Below are positions 52,873-62,275 of a stretch of 64,000 nt of DNA, piece by piece (positions within the stretch are counted from its first letter, which is position 1; every line of letters starts with the position of its first letter). The notes under the pieces are model-generated. The model worked only from the letters and a program-made list of their open reading frames with translations, made no database searches and had not been told where the DNA came from. Source of the DNA: Colivivens sp963626085. GTDB lineage: Bacteria; Bacteroidota; Bacteroidia; Bacteroidales; Bacteroidaceae. Location: the NCBI GenBank assembly GCA_963626085.1, contig CAVFVJ010000008.1, positions 1 through 64,000 of the forward strand, written 5' to 3'. Position numbers and translations under genes: made by a program.

Positions 52873-53304
52873 ATGGAAGTAAAGATAATAAACAAATCAC
52901 ACCACCCATTGCCAGCGTATGAGACTGGACAGTCAGCAGGAATGGATTTACGTGCGAATTTGCAAGAGTCAATAACGTTGGCACCGCTGCAGCGATGCCT
53001 TATCCCCACAGGATTGTTCATGGCACTGCCAGCTGGATACGAAGCGCAGGTACGTCCACGCAGTGGACTTGCCATAAAGAAGGGTATTACAGTGCTCAAC
53101 TCACCGGGAACTGTAGATGCGGACTACAGGGGCGAGGTGTGTGTCATATTGGTCAACCTGTCATCAGAGCCGTTCGTCATTAACGATGGTGACCGTATTG
53201 CACAAATGGTGATAGCCAGACATGAACAAGTGGCATGGCATCCGGTGGAAACACTCGATGAAACAGAGAGAGGCGACGGTGGATTCGGACATACAGGAAA
53301 ATAG
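52873..53304 (+). CDS. dut: dUTP diphosphatase
   Basis: Trimeric enzyme that hydrolyses dUTP to dUMP. The 143 residues contain all five motifs: SAGMDLRAN, RPRSGLAIKKG, NSPGTVDADYRGEV, GDRIAQMVI and GDGGFGHTGK. An ATG 12 bases upstream (52861) is possible, but MEVKIINKS matches the family start. A TAAATTTG -7 box lies at 52837-52844. It is followed at 33 bases by an envelope TPR gene, so the four plus-strand genes to 57.5 kb may be one operon. Confidence 0.95.
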   Translation: MEVKIINKSHHPLPAYETGQSAGMDLRANLQESITLAPLQRCLIPTGLFMALPAGYEAQVRPRSGLAIKKGITVLNSPGTVDADYRGEVCVILVNLSSEPFVINDGDRIAQMVIARHEQVAWHPVETLDETERGDGGFGHTGK

Positions 53305-53337
53305 AGGGAACTCCGACACATGTAAGAAACTGAAGGA

Positions 53338-55086
53338 ATGAAGAGAAACCGATTGGTGAAAATAACAGTGTTATTGACTTGCAGCTTGTTGCTATGCTCT
53401 GCAGCTGCAAGCGCACAGAATCCTCAGAAAGACAAGGCAGACCTATTCCTATACGAAGGACACAGACAGATGTTACTCGGTAACAATGCTGATGCTTTTG
53501 AGTTGTTACGCCACAGTTTGCGACTAAACCCGGAGTCTGCGTCAGCCCTCGCTGAACTGTCTCGCTTTTGCCAGTATATGAGGAACGACAGTCTGGCGGT
53601 GGTGTACCTTAAACGCGCCACCGAACTCGACCCCAGCAACTACTGGCTAAAGGAATCATTGGTGGAGCTACTAAGCGATGTCGGCAAGACCGACGAGGCC
53701 ATCACTGTACTAGAAACACTTTCCGTCCAGTTTCCGAACAAAGAGGATGTACTCATGATGCTGGAGACCCTATATAAGCAGAAGCAAGACTACAACAATG
53801 CAATCAAGATACTCGACAGGCTGGAAATCAAGGAGGGCAAAAGCGAACAGCTGAGCATGGAAAAGTTCCGGATTTATGTACAGATGAAAGACGAAGTGAA
53901 CGCCTTCAAGGAAATGGGCGAGCTCGCCGATGAATACCCGAACGACCCAAGATACAAAGTATTGATGGGCGACCTTTACATCGGACAGAACCGCTATGAA
54001 GAGGGACTGGCGATATACAAGGAGGTGGAGAAGGAGAACCCTGACAACGTGTACCTGATGGCATCGATGTTGAACTACTACTCCAATACTGGACAGGACT
54101 CGCTGTACAACCTGCAGGTCGAGAGGATTAGCCTCAACCCCAAGCTGGACAACGAGACCAGGCTGCGTTTCCTAAACAGTCTCGCAATGCAGACCATACA
54201 GGAGAAAGGCGACCCGGAACACGTCATAGGAATATTCAAGAAAGTACTGACGATGCCGCAGACGGACACTCAGATTGCAGAGTTGTGCGCACGCTTCATG
54301 GTAACGGTAAAGTCACCAGAGGAGGAAATCAAACCAGTACTGAAGCAGATGTTGGAAATCGACCCAGAATGTGCGATGGCAAGAGAACTGCTGGTAGAAT
54401 ATGCCGTCGACGAGAACGACACGCTGAAGGTTATCGAACTGTGCCGCCCAGCAGTGGACTGCTCTACCGACAACGTCGCTTACTATTACTACCTCAGCCT
54501 TGCTTATTTCATGGTGGACAGTGCAGACTTGACGGTAAAGACGCTCAAGAAAGGACTGACAAAGGTTAGCGATGACACCAACATACAGGTCGTGGCCAAT
54601 ATGTACGCAATGATCGGGGACGTCTATTACAAGATGAAAGACCTCAAGCATGTCTACGAGTACTACGACTCATGCCTGATGTACCGCCCCGACGATGCGA
54701 TGGTGCTGAACAACTACGCCTACTACCTGTCACTTGAGAAAAGGGAACTGGACAAGGCAGAGGATATGAGCCGACGGTCGCTGGAGAAGGAGGGAACGAA
54801 CCACACATACCTCGACACCTATGCGTGGATTCTCTTCCAGCAGAGGAAATATGCGGAAGCAAAGGTTTATATCGACAGTGTGCTGACTGTGGCCGGCGAC
54901 TCGCTGACGGATGGTGACAGTAATATCGTAGAGCACGCCGGTGACATCTACGCCAAGAACGGACTCATCGACCAAGCCGTACGATACTGGCAGCAGTCGT
55001 ACGACATGGGTAATCAGTCTGTCACTCTACAGAAGAAACTGAAGAAAAAGAAATATGTTGAAGGCAAAGAGGAGAAATTCAGGTAG
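53338..55086 (+). CDS. Exported tetratricopeptide-repeat protein
   Basis: A 582-residue protein with a signal peptide (about 1-27) followed almost throughout by TPR units, for example NADAFELLRHSLRLNPESAS and DYNNAIKILDRLEIKEGKS. It is a protein-interaction scaffold, probably periplasmic or on the inner face of the outer membrane. Its end overlaps the start of the DUF4292 lipoprotein gene by 32 bases. With that protein and the EnvC-like protein that follows, it forms a Bacteroidetes envelope set whose detailed role I cannot state. Confidence 0.85.
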   Translation: MKRNRLVKITVLLTCSLLLCSAAASAQNPQKDKADLFLYEGHRQMLLGNNADAFELLRHSLRLNPESASALAELSRFCQYMRNDSLAVVYLKRATELDPSNYWLKESLVELLSDVGKTDEAITVLETLSVQFPNKEDVLMMLETLYKQKQDYNNAIKILDRLEIKEGKSEQLSMEKFRIYVQMKDEVNAFKEMGELADEYPNDPRYKVLMGDLYIGQNRYEEGLAIYKEVEKENPDNVYLMASMLNYYSNTGQDSLYNLQVERISLNPKLDNETRLRFLNSLAMQTIQEKGDPEHVIGIFKKVLTMPQTDTQIAELCARFMVTVKSPEEEIKPVLKQMLEIDPECAMARELLVEYAVDENDTLKVIELCRPAVDCSTDNVAYYYYLSLAYFMVDSADLTVKTLKKGLTKVSDDTNIQVVANMYAMIGDVYYKMKDLKHVYEYYDSCLMYRPDDAMVLNNYAYYLSLEKRELDKAEDMSRRSLEKEGTNHTYLDTYAWILFQQRKYAEAKVYIDSVLTVAGDSLTDGDSNIVEHAGDIYAKNGLIDQAVRYWQQSYDMGNQSVTLQKKLKKKKYVEGKEEKFR

Positions 55087-55933
55087 GATTCACCGCACTG
55101 CCACATGTGGTGTCATGGGAATACTGTGCACGGTGTGCTTAATGCTTGTCTCATGCCACTCGACCAAAGGACTTGACAAACCAACGGAAGGCAATAGCGT
55201 CAACACGGAATTTTCCGCAGCGCAACACCTCAACAAGGTCATGGCAAACAACTCACAGCAACTGAATATTGTGTCAAAAGTCAACGTGACACTGGCATCA
55301 GGAAACCAGTCAGTATCAACCAGTGGCTCACTCAAGATGAAGAAGGATGATGTAATTCAACTATCATTGGTTGACCCCATACTGGGAGTGATGGAACTTG
55401 GACGTATTGAATTCACCAGGACACGTGTGCTCGTACTCGACAGGATGAACAAACAGTATATTGATGTGCCCTACTCTGATGTGAACTTCCTACAAAAAGC
55501 CAATATAGACTTCAACACGCTGCAGGCTCTCTTCTGGAACAAGGTCTTTGAGCCGGGCAAGGATACACCTGACGCATCCGACTTTCACTATGAGCAGACA
55601 ACCGAGGGAGTGAGGATGCTCTATAAAGACAAGTTGCTTACCTACGGATTCCACACACAACTGAAGGACGGCAAGTTGGACAAGACATCCATAACCAGCA
55701 ACACCGACAGAGCCTACCGGTGTGACTTCGCATATAGCGACTTTGCCACCTTCGACAACCGGCCGTTCCCCAAAGAGATGGTCATGTCGTTCAGTACTGG
55801 CAGCCAGACTTTCACCATGTCACTGTCGCTGGGCTCTATCCGAAACTCGTCCGACTGGATAGCGCGCACGTCCGTACCTGGAAAATATTCGAAGGCTAAC
55901 CCGGAAAAAATATTTAAACAACTGATGAAATGA
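55055..55933 (+). CDS. DUF4292 lipoprotein (LolB/LppX-like fold)
   Basis: A 292-residue lipoprotein. A basic N-terminus and hydrophobic stretch lead to a lipobox (LVSC, Cys34). The mature part resembles DUF4292, a half-barrel fold related to LolA/LolB (IVSKVNVTLASGNQSVSTSG, SLVDPILGVMELGRIEFT). It may carry or handle lipids or lipoproteins; that is inference. The start at 55055 overlaps the TPR gene; an inner start at 55115 (MGILCTVCLM) would also give a signal peptide. Its stop overlaps the next start (ATGA). Confidence 0.8.
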   Translation: MLKAKRRNSGRIHRTATCGVMGILCTVCLMLVSCHSTKGLDKPTEGNSVNTEFSAAQHLNKVMANNSQQLNIVSKVNVTLASGNQSVSTSGSLKMKKDDVIQLSLVDPILGVMELGRIEFTRTRVLVLDRMNKQYIDVPYSDVNFLQKANIDFNTLQALFWNKVFEPGKDTPDASDFHYEQTTEGVRMLYKDKLLTYGFHTQLKDGKLDKTSITSNTDRAYRCDFAYSDFATFDNRPFPKEMVMSFSTGSQTFTMSLSLGSIRNSSDWIARTSVPGKYSKANPEKIFKQLMK

Positions 55934-57519
55934 AACACACGATATACCGTATACTCTACAGCATAACTATGGTCTGTCTGTTGGCTGCACTGCCCACAGA
56001 GTCGACTCTCGCACAGAAAAGAAACACGAAGACCAAGACCACGAAGACAACCACACAGAAGTCGAAGACGACCAAGACTACGGTAAAGACAGACAAGAAG
56101 ACACAGCTAAAGAACGAGCAGGCGGCAACACAGAAGAAACGCCAACAGTCACAGCAACAGATAACGGTTATCAACCGAAATATCAAAACCAACCTTGACA
56201 GTGTTCTGATTCTAAACAACAAAATCGACAATGAACAGCGACGCATCGACAGTCTGAACCGCGAAGTAAAGGAACTGAACACTAAGATCGACACACTGGA
56301 TGCACAGATAGTCAGGTTAAAGAAAGAATTGGCGGATAAGAAAACCAAGTACGCCAAGGCAATGGTATACATACAACGCCACAAGACCATCCAACAGAAA
56401 CTGCTGTTCATCTTCTCCGCTGACAACTTTGGGCAGATTGTGCGACGCATGCGTTATATAAAGGAATACTCATCCTACCAAAAAGCACAAGGCGACATGA
56501 TCCGGCAGAAGGAGTTGGAGGTGACGAAGATGCAGGAGGAGATGGTGAAGTCAAAGGCCAAGGTGGAGGCGAACTTGGCTGAGGTTAGACGCAGACAGCA
56601 GATACTTGAAGCGAACAAGAAGAGTTGCCAAAATAAGGTGGTGTACTTGAACAAAAATCTCAGCGTGGTACAGAATCAAGTCAAGCAACTCCAGAAGAAG
56701 GAAGCAAATCTGAACGCACAGATAGAACAACTCATACAGCAGGAAATCGCTGAGGCAAAGCGAAAGGCAGCGGAAGCCAAGCGCAAAGCCGAGGAGGAGG
56801 CACGGAGAGCGGAACAGCTCCGTATAGAAAAGGAGAAGCGACTGGCAGAACTGAAAGCCAAGCGCGAGGCGGAGCTGAAAGCGAAGAAAGAGGCTGAAGC
56901 AAGGGCGAAGGCTGCAGCGGACGCAGCCACCAAGGCTGCGGCAAGGGCTGAAGCAGAACTGGCGGCAGCCAAAGCCAAGAGCATGGGTAAGGAAATAAAA
57001 GTAGCCGAGAAGGAAGTGAAGGCGGCAATCAAAGCCGAGAAGGAGGATGCAGTCAAGCCCAAGCCTATGATGGAGGCATACAAGCAGTCGGCTGAGGCGG
57101 AGGTAAGACTATCGTCCAACTTCGCAAACAATAAAGGCAAACTGCCGATGCCGATAACCGGTTCGTACAATGTCGTGGGACATTACGGCACATACACCGT
57201 AGACGGGCTAAAGAGCGTGACCCTCGAGAACAAGGGTATAGACATACGAGGCACTGAGGGCTGTATGGCACGATCTGTTTTTGACGGAGAGGTGTCGTCT
57301 GTATTCCAGTACGGTGTATCGTACATCGTAATGGTGCGCCACGGCAGTTACATCTCCGTTTATTCAGGTCTCTCGTCAGTATCTGTCTCCAAGGGCAGTA
57401 CAGTAACTACCAAGCAGTCGCTTGGAAAAGTCGGAACTGATGCCAACGGACATTACACCCTCCATTTCCAACTGCGCAAGGGCAGTGCCCGACTGAACCC
57501 GGAGCAGTGGGTGAGATAA
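55930..57519 (+). CDS. EnvC-like murein hydrolase activator (degenerate M23)
   Basis: A 529-residue exported protein: signal peptide (about 1-29), a long Lys/Gln/Ala-rich coiled coil (about 35-385), and a C-terminal LytM/M23 domain (about 410-529). The zinc ligands are partly lost: the first His of H-x-G-x-D is Asn434 (NKGID), the His of the YAHL motif is Gly480 (YSGL), and only His512 in LHFQL remains. This matches EnvC/NlpD-type activators that open amidases at the septum rather than cutting peptidoglycan. It is translationally coupled to the DUF4292 gene. Confidence 0.87.
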   Translation: MKHTIYRILYSITMVCLLAALPTESTLAQKRNTKTKTTKTTTQKSKTTKTTVKTDKKTQLKNEQAATQKKRQQSQQQITVINRNIKTNLDSVLILNNKIDNEQRRIDSLNREVKELNTKIDTLDAQIVRLKKELADKKTKYAKAMVYIQRHKTIQQKLLFIFSADNFGQIVRRMRYIKEYSSYQKAQGDMIRQKELEVTKMQEEMVKSKAKVEANLAEVRRRQQILEANKKSCQNKVVYLNKNLSVVQNQVKQLQKKEANLNAQIEQLIQQEIAEAKRKAAEAKRKAEEEARRAEQLRIEKEKRLAELKAKREAELKAKKEAEARAKAAADAATKAAARAEAELAAAKAKSMGKEIKVAEKEVKAAIKAEKEDAVKPKPMMEAYKQSAEAEVRLSSNFANNKGKLPMPITGSYNVVGHYGTYTVDGLKSVTLENKGIDIRGTEGCMARSVFDGEVSSVFQYGVSYIVMVRHGSYISVYSGLSSVSVSKGSTVTTKQSLGKVGTDANGHYTLHFQLRKGSARLNPEQWVR

Positions 57520-57528
57520 GACGAGTGC

Positions 57529-57553
57529 GGTGGGACACCACTCCCACCACCTT
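57529..57553. terminator. Terminator between envC-like and M20 genes
   Basis: GGTGGGA (57529-57535) and TCCCACC (57542-57548) with a 6-base loop, followed by ACCTTTTT on the plus strand. It lies between converging genes. Confidence 0.75.
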
Positions 57554-57554
57554 T

Positions 57555-58613
57555 TTATTTCAGTAGTTGACAGTACTTACGTATGGCATCGTCAATCTCC
57601 GCAATCTTGATGAACTCGTCTGCAGAATGAGAACGGGAGGAGTCTCCTGGACCGATTTTGACAGACGGGAAACTCATAAGTGCCTGATTGGACAATGTAG
57701 GTGAACCAAACGGAGTCAACCCAATGTCAAGCAATTTCTTCACGAACGGATGCTCCATGTCGATATGTGACGAATTGAGACGGAACGACCGTGCCTTGGC
57801 GTCTCCTTGAAGTCTCCGGTTTATCTCATCGAACAGTTCTTGGTTTGAGTACAGTTCATTGCTCCTCACGTCAATGGTGAACGTACACTTGTCGGGAATC
57901 ACATTATGTTGGGTACCAGCATCTATGATGGTCACTGTCATCTTCACTGGACCAAGCAGGGGTGATACTCGGTCGAACTGGTGACTGCGTATCCACTCTA
58001 TATCATCCACAGCCTTGTAGATGGCATTCACTCCACCCTGTCTTGCCGCATGACCAGCCACTCCCTCTTCTGTCACATCGATTACCATAAGTCCTTTCTC
58101 GGCTATGGCAGGCTGCATACCCGTCGGTTCACCTACGACAGCAAAACTGACCTCCGGCAAATGCGGCAGCACACTCTCGATACCGTTCTTTCCAGACACT
58201 TCTTCCTCGCAGGAGGCAAGATATACAAGGTTATAGTCGGAACTGCCTCCCATAGAGTCGATTGCAAGGAATGACTGCATCAGACTCACCACGCTCGCAC
58301 CATCGTCATTGGCTCCCAGTCCGTATACCATACCATCCTCCGTCTCAGTTGGAGTGAATGGGTCATGTTTCCATGCCGCAACAGGCTTGACAGTGTCGAT
58401 ATGGGAGTCGAGTAGCACGACTGGCAAACCTCTCTTCCAGTGTCTGCTCATCACCCAATTGTTGTTCCCCAACCGTTCGACATTATAGCCCTTGCCTCTC
58501 AGTGTTTCTTCAATAAGGCAGGCAACGCCATCCTCTTCCCTGCTGACCGAAGGGATAGACACCATTCGTTTGAGTAGCTGCAACGCCTCAGTCGTTTTGT
58601 CCGAATATTCCAT
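57555..58613 (-). CDS. M20 family metallo-hydrolase (ArgE/DapE type)
   Basis: Zinc deacylase of 352 residues acting on an N-acylated amino acid. Metal ligands are visible: HxD in DSHIDTVKP, Asp in GLGANDDGAS, Glu-Glu in ASCEEEVSGK, Glu in VVGEPTGMQPA, and a late His in SRSHSADEF. In Bacteroides the close relatives act in arginine synthesis on succinylated or acetylated ornithine or citrulline, so this may be argE'. No other arg gene is in the window, so I leave it as the family. The start MEYSDKTTEAL is preferred to 58637; a TATTTTTG box on the minus strand (58642-58635) overlaps the longer start. Confidence 0.83.
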   Translation of the reverse strand: MEYSDKTTEALQLLKRMVSIPSVSREEDGVACLIEETLRGKGYNVERLGNNNWVMSRHWKRGLPVVLLDSHIDTVKPVAAWKHDPFTPTETEDGMVYGLGANDDGASVVSLMQSFLAIDSMGGSSDYNLVYLASCEEEVSGKNGIESVLPHLPEVSFAVVGEPTGMQPAIAEKGLMVIDVTEEGVAGHAARQGGVNAIYKAVDDIEWIRSHQFDRVSPLLGPVKMTVTIIDAGTQHNVIPDKCTFTIDVRSNELYSNQELFDEINRRLQGDAKARSFRLNSSHIDMEHPFVKKLLDIGLTPFGSPTLSNQALMSFPSVKIGPGDSSRSHSADEFIKIAEIDDAIRKYCQLLK

Positions 58614-58710
58614 TATAAAAGTCCGTTTTGTCTGCAAAAATACGAATTAATCTCTTTTCCGTGGACTTCTTAACAGAATATTTATTAACTTTGTACCCAA
58701 ATTGTGTTTT

Positions 58711-59832
58711 ATGATAACTATAGAACAACTAAAAGAGGTAAAGGACAGGACTGACGCGCTCAACCACTATCTGGACATCGACAGAAAGAAGATTGAGCTG
58801 GAGGAGGAGCAACTCAGGACACAAGCTCCGGGCTTCTGGGACAACGCCAAGGAAGCGGAGACTCAGATGAAGAAGGTCAAAGGCATACAGAAATGGATTG
58901 ACGGCTACAACGAGGTGAAAGCTGCCACCGACGAGTTGGAACTGTCGTTCGACTTCTACAAGGAAGAGCTGGTAACGGAGCAGGAAGTTGACGAGGCATA
59001 CACCCATGTAATTAAATTGATTGAAGATCTTGAACTCCGCAACATGCTACGCGAGGAAGCGGACGGTATGGATGCCGTGCTGAAAATCAATGCTGGGGCA
59101 GGTGGTACGGAAGCGCAAGACTGGGCATCGCTGCTTATGCGCATGTATCAGCGTTGGGCTGAGTCACACAACTATAAGGTGAACATAAGTAACTTCCAGG
59201 ACGGAGACGAGGCTGGAATCAAGACAGTGACGATGGAGATAGAAGGCGACTCTGCATACGGTTACCTGAAGAGCGAGAATGGAGTCCACCGTCTTGTACG
59301 CGTGTCGCCCTACAACGCACAGGGGAAGCGCATGACCAGTTTTGCAAGTGTGTTTGTAACCCCATTGGTCGATGACTCCATCGAAGTACAGATAGACAAG
59401 AGTAAACTGTCGTGGGACACATTCCGCTCAAGCGGTGCCGGCGGACAGAACGTGAACAAGGTGGAGACTGGTGTACGTCTCCGCTACCAGTACGTCGACC
59501 CAGACACTGGAGAGGAGGAAGAAATCCTCATCGAGAACACCGAGACACGAAAACAGTTGGAAAACCGTGAGAACGCACTGCGACTGCTCCGTTCACAGCT
59601 CTACGACCGAGCTATGAAGAAGCGGTTGGAGGCAAAGGCGAAGATTGAAGCAGGAAAGAAGAAGATTGAATGGGGCAGCCAGATCCGCAGTTATGTGTTC
59701 GACGACCGAAGGGTGAAAGACCACCGCACCAATTACCAGACATCGGACGTGACTGGTGTGATGGACGGCAAGATAGACGGGTTTATCAAAGCCTACTTGA
59801 TGGAGTTCTCCGCTTCGGCATCTACTGATTGA
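58711..59832 (+). CDS. prfB: Peptide chain release factor 2
   Basis: Terminates translation at UGA and UAA. The 373 residues show the GGQ motif at 244-246 (GAGGQNVNK) that triggers hydrolysis, and the codon-recognition tripeptide as SPY where E. coli RF2 has SPF. The gene is one open frame. The autoregulatory +1 frameshift site of E. coli (CUUUGA near codon 25) is absent here; the equivalent region reads NHYLDIDRKK. A TAACTTTG -7 box lies at 58686-58693. The start 58711 is chosen over the TTG at 58702. Confidence 0.95.
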   Translation: MITIEQLKEVKDRTDALNHYLDIDRKKIELEEEQLRTQAPGFWDNAKEAETQMKKVKGIQKWIDGYNEVKAATDELELSFDFYKEELVTEQEVDEAYTHVIKLIEDLELRNMLREEADGMDAVLKINAGAGGTEAQDWASLLMRMYQRWAESHNYKVNISNFQDGDEAGIKTVTMEIEGDSAYGYLKSENGVHRLVRVSPYNAQGKRMTSFASVFVTPLVDDSIEVQIDKSKLSWDTFRSSGAGGQNVNKVETGVRLRYQYVDPDTGEEEEILIENTETRKQLENRENALRLLRSQLYDRAMKKRLEAKAKIEAGKKKIEWGSQIRSYVFDDRRVKDHRTNYQTSDVTGVMDGKIDGFIKAYLMEFSASASTD

Positions 59833-59868
59833 TGCGCATAGAATGATTAACACACATACACATTGGTC

Positions 59869-60342
59869 ATGCATCAGGAGATAGAGCGCAAATTCTTGGT
59901 AAAAGGCGAGTTCAAGTCACTTGCACACAACTGCACGCACATCGAGCAGGGTTACTTCAAGACTGACCCGGGGCGTACAGTGCGCATACGCATACGTGGC
60001 GACAAGGGCTATCTGACCATCAAGGGACCATCGGAGAACGACGGGCTTTCCCGTTACGAGTTTGAGACGGAGATAAGTCTTGACGATGCCAAGGAGATGA
60101 TGCAGCTGTGCATGCCAGGACAGATAGTCAAGGACAGATACCTCGTCAGTTGTGGCAACCACACAGTCGAGGTTGATGAGTTTTTCGGAGAAAACGAAGG
60201 ACTTGTCATTGCGGAGATTGAATTGGGCAATGAGGATGAGCAATACGACAAGCCTGATTTTCTCGGGACAGAAGTAACAGGTGTCCCATGTTATTATAAC
60301 AAGTATTTAGTCAAACATCCCTACTCCACATGGAACAAATAA
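59869..60342 (+). CDS. CYTH-domain protein (triphosphate tunnel enzyme)
   Basis: A 157-residue cytoplasmic protein of the CYTH superfamily, with the ExExK signature in EIERKFLVKG and tunnel strands TVRIRIRGDKGYLTIKG, YEFETEIS and IAEIEL. Bacterial members hydrolyse inorganic tripolyphosphate or act on thiamine triphosphate; the substrate here is not determinable. The start at 59869 is used rather than TTG at 59863. It overlaps the VanZ gene by 13 bases. It is a fold relative of the VTC-domain protein at 24 kb. Confidence 0.88.
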   Translation: MHQEIERKFLVKGEFKSLAHNCTHIEQGYFKTDPGRTVRIRIRGDKGYLTIKGPSENDGLSRYEFETEISLDDAKEMMQLCMPGQIVKDRYLVSCGNHTVEVDEFFGENEGLVIAEIELGNEDEQYDKPDFLGTEVTGVPCYYNKYLVKHPYSTWNK

Positions 60343-60743
60343 GAAAGTACAAGCTAACAGCATTAATATTACTGGTCATAATCGTGCTCAGCACAATACC
60401 CATCCCCGAGGTCAAACCCTTGAAAGGTGTTCCATTATTCGACAAATGGGTACACTTCGTGATGTATGGTGCAATGTCCGCTACGATGTGGCTCGACGCC
60501 AACCGTTACAAGTTGCCCTTCTCACTTAGGATGCGACGACTGAACATGCGGTTCTATGGTGCCATGATTATCATTCCATCCGCAATGGGCGGACTGATGG
60601 AATTAGTCCAAGCATACCTAACCACAGTACGCTCGGGTGATTTCATCGATTTCCTTGCAGACGTGGTAGGGGCTGTTATAGGTACTGTTATATGTAAACT
60701 AATCCAATCAATATGGCTTCAGAGAGTTTCAGTTCAAAATTAG
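60330..60743 (+). CDS. VanZ-family membrane protein
   Basis: A 137-residue membrane protein with about four hydrophobic segments and the VanZ-like motifs PLFDKWVHFVMYGAM and SGDFIDFLADVVGAVIG. Role unknown in general; some relatives influence glycopeptide resistance. It overlaps the CYTH gene by 13 bases and the following transporter by 31 bases, so the three are coupled. Confidence 0.85.
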   Translation: MEQIRKYKLTALILLVIIVLSTIPIPEVKPLKGVPLFDKWVHFVMYGAMSATMWLDANRYKLPFSLRMRRLNMRFYGAMIIIPSAMGGLMELVQAYLTTVRSGDFIDFLADVVGAVIGTVICKLIQSIWLQRVSVQN

Positions 60744-62074
60744 GCGGTATCCTCGCCGCTGCCGGATCGGCAGTAGGACTCGGCAACATATGGCGTTTCC
60801 CTACTGAGACAGGCGAGAACGGTGGTGCTGCGTTCATCATCATCTACTTGGGGTGTATGTTGTTCATCGGAGTGCCAATCATGGTATCTGAGTTTGTAAT
60901 TGGCAGGCATAGTCAGACAAGTGTGGCTGAGTCGTTCTACCGCTTGAGCGGAGGCAGCAAGAAATGGAAACTAATGGGACTCCTTCCCGTCATCAGCGGG
61001 TTCCTCGTACTTAGTTACTACGCTGTCATAGCTGGTTGGACTCTCTTCTATGCGTTCGAGGCAGGTACAGGCGGATTCGCCGGCAAGGACTCTGCACAGA
61101 TAGGACAGGACTTCCAGTCTTTCTCGTCCGACCCGTTCCAACCTGTTTTCTGGATGATACTGGTACTCGTCATCAACTGCATCATCGTGGCGATGGGAGT
61201 GAAGAAGGGTATCGAACGAGCCTCCAAGATAATGATGCCACTCCTTTTCATCTTCATCCTGATACTGGTAGGGTTCTCCCTCACACTACCAGGAACAAGC
61301 AAAGGACTGGAGTTTCTCTTTAAACCCGACTTCTCCAAAGTCACTGGCGGCACGGTGCTAAGTGCCCTCGGACAAGCGTTCTTCTCACTCAGTGTGGGTC
61401 TGTGTTGCCTGTGCACATACGCCTGCTACTTCAAGAAGGACGTGAACATGATGAAGGACGGACTGAGCGTCGGCATAATCGACACGTCAGTGGCAATCCT
61501 TGCTGGAATGATGATCTTCCCTGCCGTATTCTCCATACCCGGCATGGAACCGAGCCAAGGACCATCATTGGTATTTGTAACCCTACCCAATGTATTCCAA
61601 CAAGCATTTGGCAACATACCAGCAGTGGCGTATGTATTCTCACTTCTGTTCTACCTGATACTGGTGGTAGCTGCGCTTACATCCAGTATTTCCATGCTTG
61701 AGATGACCGTATCCTACTTCCATGAGCAACATCATATAGGAAGAGTGACCGCATCATTCTGGTGTACTGTCGTGTGTATCATACTGGGCACGGTATGCAC
61801 TCTGTCGTTTGGTGTGCTGGGCGATGCAAAACTGTTTGGGCTCAATGCCTTCGAACTCTTCGACTTTGTCGTGGCAAAACTACTCATGCCGTTTGGAGGT
61901 ATGCTCATCTGCATCTTCCTCGGATGGATTGTGGACAAGCGGATTCTCAAGGACGAGATAACCAACCAGGGGACGCTGCGCGCACCCTATTACGGAGTCT
62001 ACCGCTTCATCGTACGTTATCTTGCCCCCGTTGCCATCATCCTCATCTTCCTCAACGAACTGTTTGGGCTGTAG
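60713..62074 (+). CDS. Sodium-dependent transporter (NSS/SNF family)
   Basis: Inner-membrane sodium symporter of the LeuT fold, 453 residues and about 11-12 helices. The N-terminal sodium/substrate segment reads SAVGLGNIWRFPTETGENGG, and later QAFFSLSVGLCCLCTYACYF is the helix-6-type region. It probably imports an amino acid such as tyrosine, tryptophan or alanine; the substrate is not readable. It is coupled to the VanZ and CYTH genes. A 200-base gap containing the pckA promoter follows. Confidence 0.92.
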   Translation: MASESFSSKLGGILAAAGSAVGLGNIWRFPTETGENGGAAFIIIYLGCMLFIGVPIMVSEFVIGRHSQTSVAESFYRLSGGSKKWKLMGLLPVISGFLVLSYYAVIAGWTLFYAFEAGTGGFAGKDSAQIGQDFQSFSSDPFQPVFWMILVLVINCIIVAMGVKKGIERASKIMMPLLFIFILILVGFSLTLPGTSKGLEFLFKPDFSKVTGGTVLSALGQAFFSLSVGLCCLCTYACYFKKDVNMMKDGLSVGIIDTSVAILAGMMIFPAVFSIPGMEPSQGPSLVFVTLPNVFQQAFGNIPAVAYVFSLLFYLILVVAALTSSISMLEMTVSYFHEQHHIGRVTASFWCTVVCIILGTVCTLSFGVLGDAKLFGLNAFELFDFVVAKLLMPFGGMLICIFLGWIVDKRILKDEITNQGTLRAPYYGVYRFIVRYLAPVAIILIFLNELFGL

Positions 62075-62159
62075 ACTTGGTTGTTGCAAACTCAGTGTGG
62101 CAAAAAATTCCATACAGCATGATTTCAACTAATTAAAGTTAAAAGAAAGAACGACACAC

Positions 62160-62190
62160 TTTCAGCCACACAAATAAATCCTTACCTTTG
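62160..62190 (+). promoter_or_regulatory. Promoter of pckA
   Basis: TTTC (62160-62163, one off TTTG), 19 bases, then TACCTTTG (62183-62190). It leaves a leader of about 80 bases before the start codon. Confidence 0.6.
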
Positions 62191-62275
62191 TAAGGTTTTT
62201 AGGGCGGATGGTTTCCGCATGATGGATAGAAACCGAAAGAAAGAACATTAATCATATAAAACAACTAAACAGATT

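Noticed and set aside
58711..58800. Programmed +1 frameshift in prfB
   Set aside because: The frame is continuous and the CUUUGA slippery site is absent.
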